Assembly: GCF_013282625.1 (NCBI RefSeq)
Contig: NZ_CP054020.1
Location: 62,001 to 126,000 of the forward strand
From: Thiomicrorhabdus xiamenensis
GTDB taxonomy: Bacteria; Pseudomonadota; Gammaproteobacteria; Thiomicrospirales; Thiomicrospiraceae
Direction: 5' to 3'
DNA length: 64,000 nt
Shown here: in pieces, positions 62,532 to 64,000 of the stretch
Position numbering within the stretch: position 1 is the first letter of the stretch
Layout of the letters: the number at the start of each line of letters is the position of its first letter
Made by a program: the position numbers and the translations under genes
Notes under the pieces: generated by a model
Seen by the model: the letters and a program-made list of their open reading frames with translations, nothing else
Database searches by the model: none
What the model was told of the DNA's origin: nothing

Positions 62532-63788
62532 ATGCAAGATTCTGCGTTAACCGGGCGTTACTTTGAGAACGGAATTCGCTGTAACCTGCCGCAGTTTTTG
62601 CATCAGTTACTACAGGTCTTTCTGGTCGGATCTATGATCGGACTGACGCGCACGGTGCTTCCGGGACTGTCTTCTACAGAATTCGGTTTGGCCGAGCAGC
62701 AGTTTATATTGCTTACCGCGTTTGTCGTGGTGTTCGGTTTTATCAAGGCGGTGATGAACTTGCTGGCGGGGCGGATGTCCGAGCGTTTCGGGCGGAAAAA
62801 TATACTGATTCTCGGGTGGATAGCGGCATTGCCGATTCCGGTTTTGTTCTATTTCGCCGATAACTGGTATTGGATTTTAGCGGCCACTCTGTTTCTGGGG
62901 TTAAATCAGGGGTTAAGTTGGTCGATGGCGCTTAACAGTAAACTGGATTTGGCTAAGCCCACTCAGAGGGGGCTGGTTAACGGTTTAAATGAATTTTCCG
63001 GTTATGCTGCCGTTGGCTTGGCCGGATTGCTTGCCGCAGCGGCGGTTGAATGGCTGGGGGCGCATTTGGCGTTGGGTATTTTATCGGCGCTCACTCTGTT
63101 TGCCGGTTTATATCTGGCGGTTTTTCACATTGTCGAAACCAGGCCTTGGGCTGAAGGCAATGGCGTCAGTCAATCGACTTCCCGACGACAAAGCCGGCCT
63201 CTAAACACGTTGTTTGCCTACGCCACTCTGCGATACTCTCCGCTTGTTGCGCTGAACCAGGCGGGCATGGTTGAGAAGTTTGTCGATGCGTTGGTTTGGG
63301 TGCTTCTGCCGGTTTATTTGCTCAGTCGGGAGTTGTCGCTGATTCAAGCCAGCGCTATTATTTCAGTTTACGGCGTCGTTTGGGGAGCCTCCCAGTTAGT
63401 AACAGGTCCTTTATCGGATAGAATAGGTCGTAAGCCTCTCATTGTGGCTGGAATGTGGCTATGTGCGCTGGGCGTCTGGGCGATTATTCACAGCCATGAC
63501 AGCGGGTGGTGGACGCTGGAAGCCGCTCTGATTGGTCTTGGGATGGCAATGCTTTATCCGACTCTGGGTGCAGCCGTGGCCGATCATGCAGACGCTCAGG
63601 AAAGAGCAACGATTTTAGGCGTTTACCGGTTCTGGCGCGATTTCGGTTATGCAATCGGCGCCTTGATTATGGGACTGGCAGCTCAGTTTACCGGACGCTT
63701 GGAAAGCGCTTTTGAACTGGTTGCGGTCGCGATGGTAATTTCGGGTCTTTGGGTTTGGCTTAAAGTCCCTCGTAAACAGATTCATTAA
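62532..63788 (+). CDS. MFS transporter
   Basis: A 418-residue inner-membrane transporter with about 12 helices. The loop motif GRMSERFGRKNILILGW between TM2 and TM3 and its repeat GPLSDRIGRKPLIVAGMW in the second half are MFS signatures. Its substrate is unknown; the divergent ArsR-rhodanese regulator suggests export or import of a sulfur-linked or toxic compound. GAGGG precedes the ATG. Confidence 0.9.
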   Translation: MQDSALTGRYFENGIRCNLPQFLHQLLQVFLVGSMIGLTRTVLPGLSSTEFGLAEQQFILLTAFVVVFGFIKAVMNLLAGRMSERFGRKNILILGWIAALPIPVLFYFADNWYWILAATLFLGLNQGLSWSMALNSKLDLAKPTQRGLVNGLNEFSGYAAVGLAGLLAAAAVEWLGAHLALGILSALTLFAGLYLAVFHIVETRPWAEGNGVSQSTSRRQSRPLNTLFAYATLRYSPLVALNQAGMVEKFVDALVWVLLPVYLLSRELSLIQASAIISVYGVVWGASQLVTGPLSDRIGRKPLIVAGMWLCALGVWAIIHSHDSGWWTLEAALIGLGMAMLYPTLGAAVADHADAQERATILGVYRFWRDFGYAIGALIMGLAAQFTGRLESAFELVAVAMVISGLWVWLKVPRKQIH

Positions 63789-63803
63789 GTGGCAGGTAAA
63801 CCT

Positions 63804-64000
63804 ATGTCGAGTCAATTAGAATTTCAGGCATTGAAAGAACATTTGCAGACTGTGATTGTCGGGCAAGAAGCGCTTCTCGATAAAATGATGGTCGCACTTC
63901 TGACCGGCGGGCATGTCCTGCTGGAGGGGCCGCCAGGGCTGGCTAAAACGACCGCGGTTAAGGCGCTGGCACAGGGCGTTCATGCCGCTTTCCAGCGTAT
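63804..64000 (+). CDS. MoxR family AAA+ ATPase, partial (3' end outside window)
   Basis: The first 65 residues are present, MSSQLEFQALKEHLQTVIVG... through the Walker A GPPGLAKTTAVKAL. It starts 15 bp after the MFS stop. It is distinct from the MoxR at 26229-27203 but alike in the N-terminal ATPase core. A second MoxR operon presumably continues to the right. Confidence 0.88.
   Translation, partial: MSSQLEFQALKEHLQTVIVGQEALLDKMMVALLTGGHVLLEGPPGLAKTTAVKALAQGVHAAFQR

Overview
The window is a gene-dense segment of a gammaproteobacterial chromosome. RND efflux, Bat/MoxR, Aas/LplT, PatZ, CmoA/CmoB/CmoM and a type I-F CRISPR-Cas system all point there. Gene content and style would fit a sulfur-oxidising Thiomicrospira/Hydrogenovibrio/Thiomicrorhabdus-like bacterium, but that genus guess is inference. 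No tRNA, rRNA, prophage or insertion sequence was recognised.

Layout. 1-5 kb: a DUF924 gene, a small oxidase-like membrane protein, then a minus-strand formamidase / alpha-beta hydrolase / NCS1 permease group that looks like uptake and hydrolysis of a small N-compound. 5.4-10.6 kb: an RND pump and adaptor with a divergent TetR regulator. 10.6-16.4 kb: YceI plus cytochrome b561, a LysR regulator, and an LplT-like transporter with Aas (lysophospholipid recycling). 16.5-20.1 kb: a PatZ-type protein acetyltransferase divergent from a histone-deacetylase-family deacetylase. 20.1-27.2 kb: a complete MoxR-DUF58-DUF4381-BatA-BatB/C-BatD operon. 27-38 kb: metabolic and membrane genes, including all three enzymes for the cmo5U34 tRNA modification, plus a diguanylate cyclase and a cation antiporter.

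38.3-53.8 kb: a complete type I-F CRISPR-Cas locus, visibly more AT-rich than its flanks. It has a WYL regulator, cas1, cas2-3, cas8f, cas5f, cas7f, cas6f, a leader with a consensus IHF site, and an array of 98 repeats and 97 spacers read on the plus strand.

The most unusual object is in the 366-bp gap between cas2-3 and cas8f. On the minus strand there is what looks like a self-contained mini-CRISPR unit: an extended -10 element, a degenerate repeat that keeps the full 8-nt crRNA handle and has a compensated hairpin, a 19-nt guide, a second degenerate repeat that keeps only the Cas6f hairpin, and an intrinsic terminator. The guide matches a site about 70 bp away at positions 1-5, 7-11 and 13-16. 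Its mismatches fall exactly at 6 and 12, the positions not read by Cascade, and the site has a CC PAM. It abuts the -35 box of a good sigma70 promoter facing cas8f. That promoter is followed by a roughly 135-nt leader ending in an intrinsic terminator just before cas8f. This fits a CreR-type guide that lets Csy/Cascade repress its own operon, or a CreTA-type RNA toxin-antitoxin pair guarding the locus.

53.8-64 kb: small genes (DUF302, parvulin, RcnB-like, Nudix, DUF423), an HD-GYP protein, DUF808, a methyltransferase, membrane proteins, an ArsR-rhodanese regulator divergent from an MFS transporter with an evident operator, and the start of a second MoxR ATPase. Four to five parS-like palindromes are scattered over the window, suggesting proximity to the replication origin.
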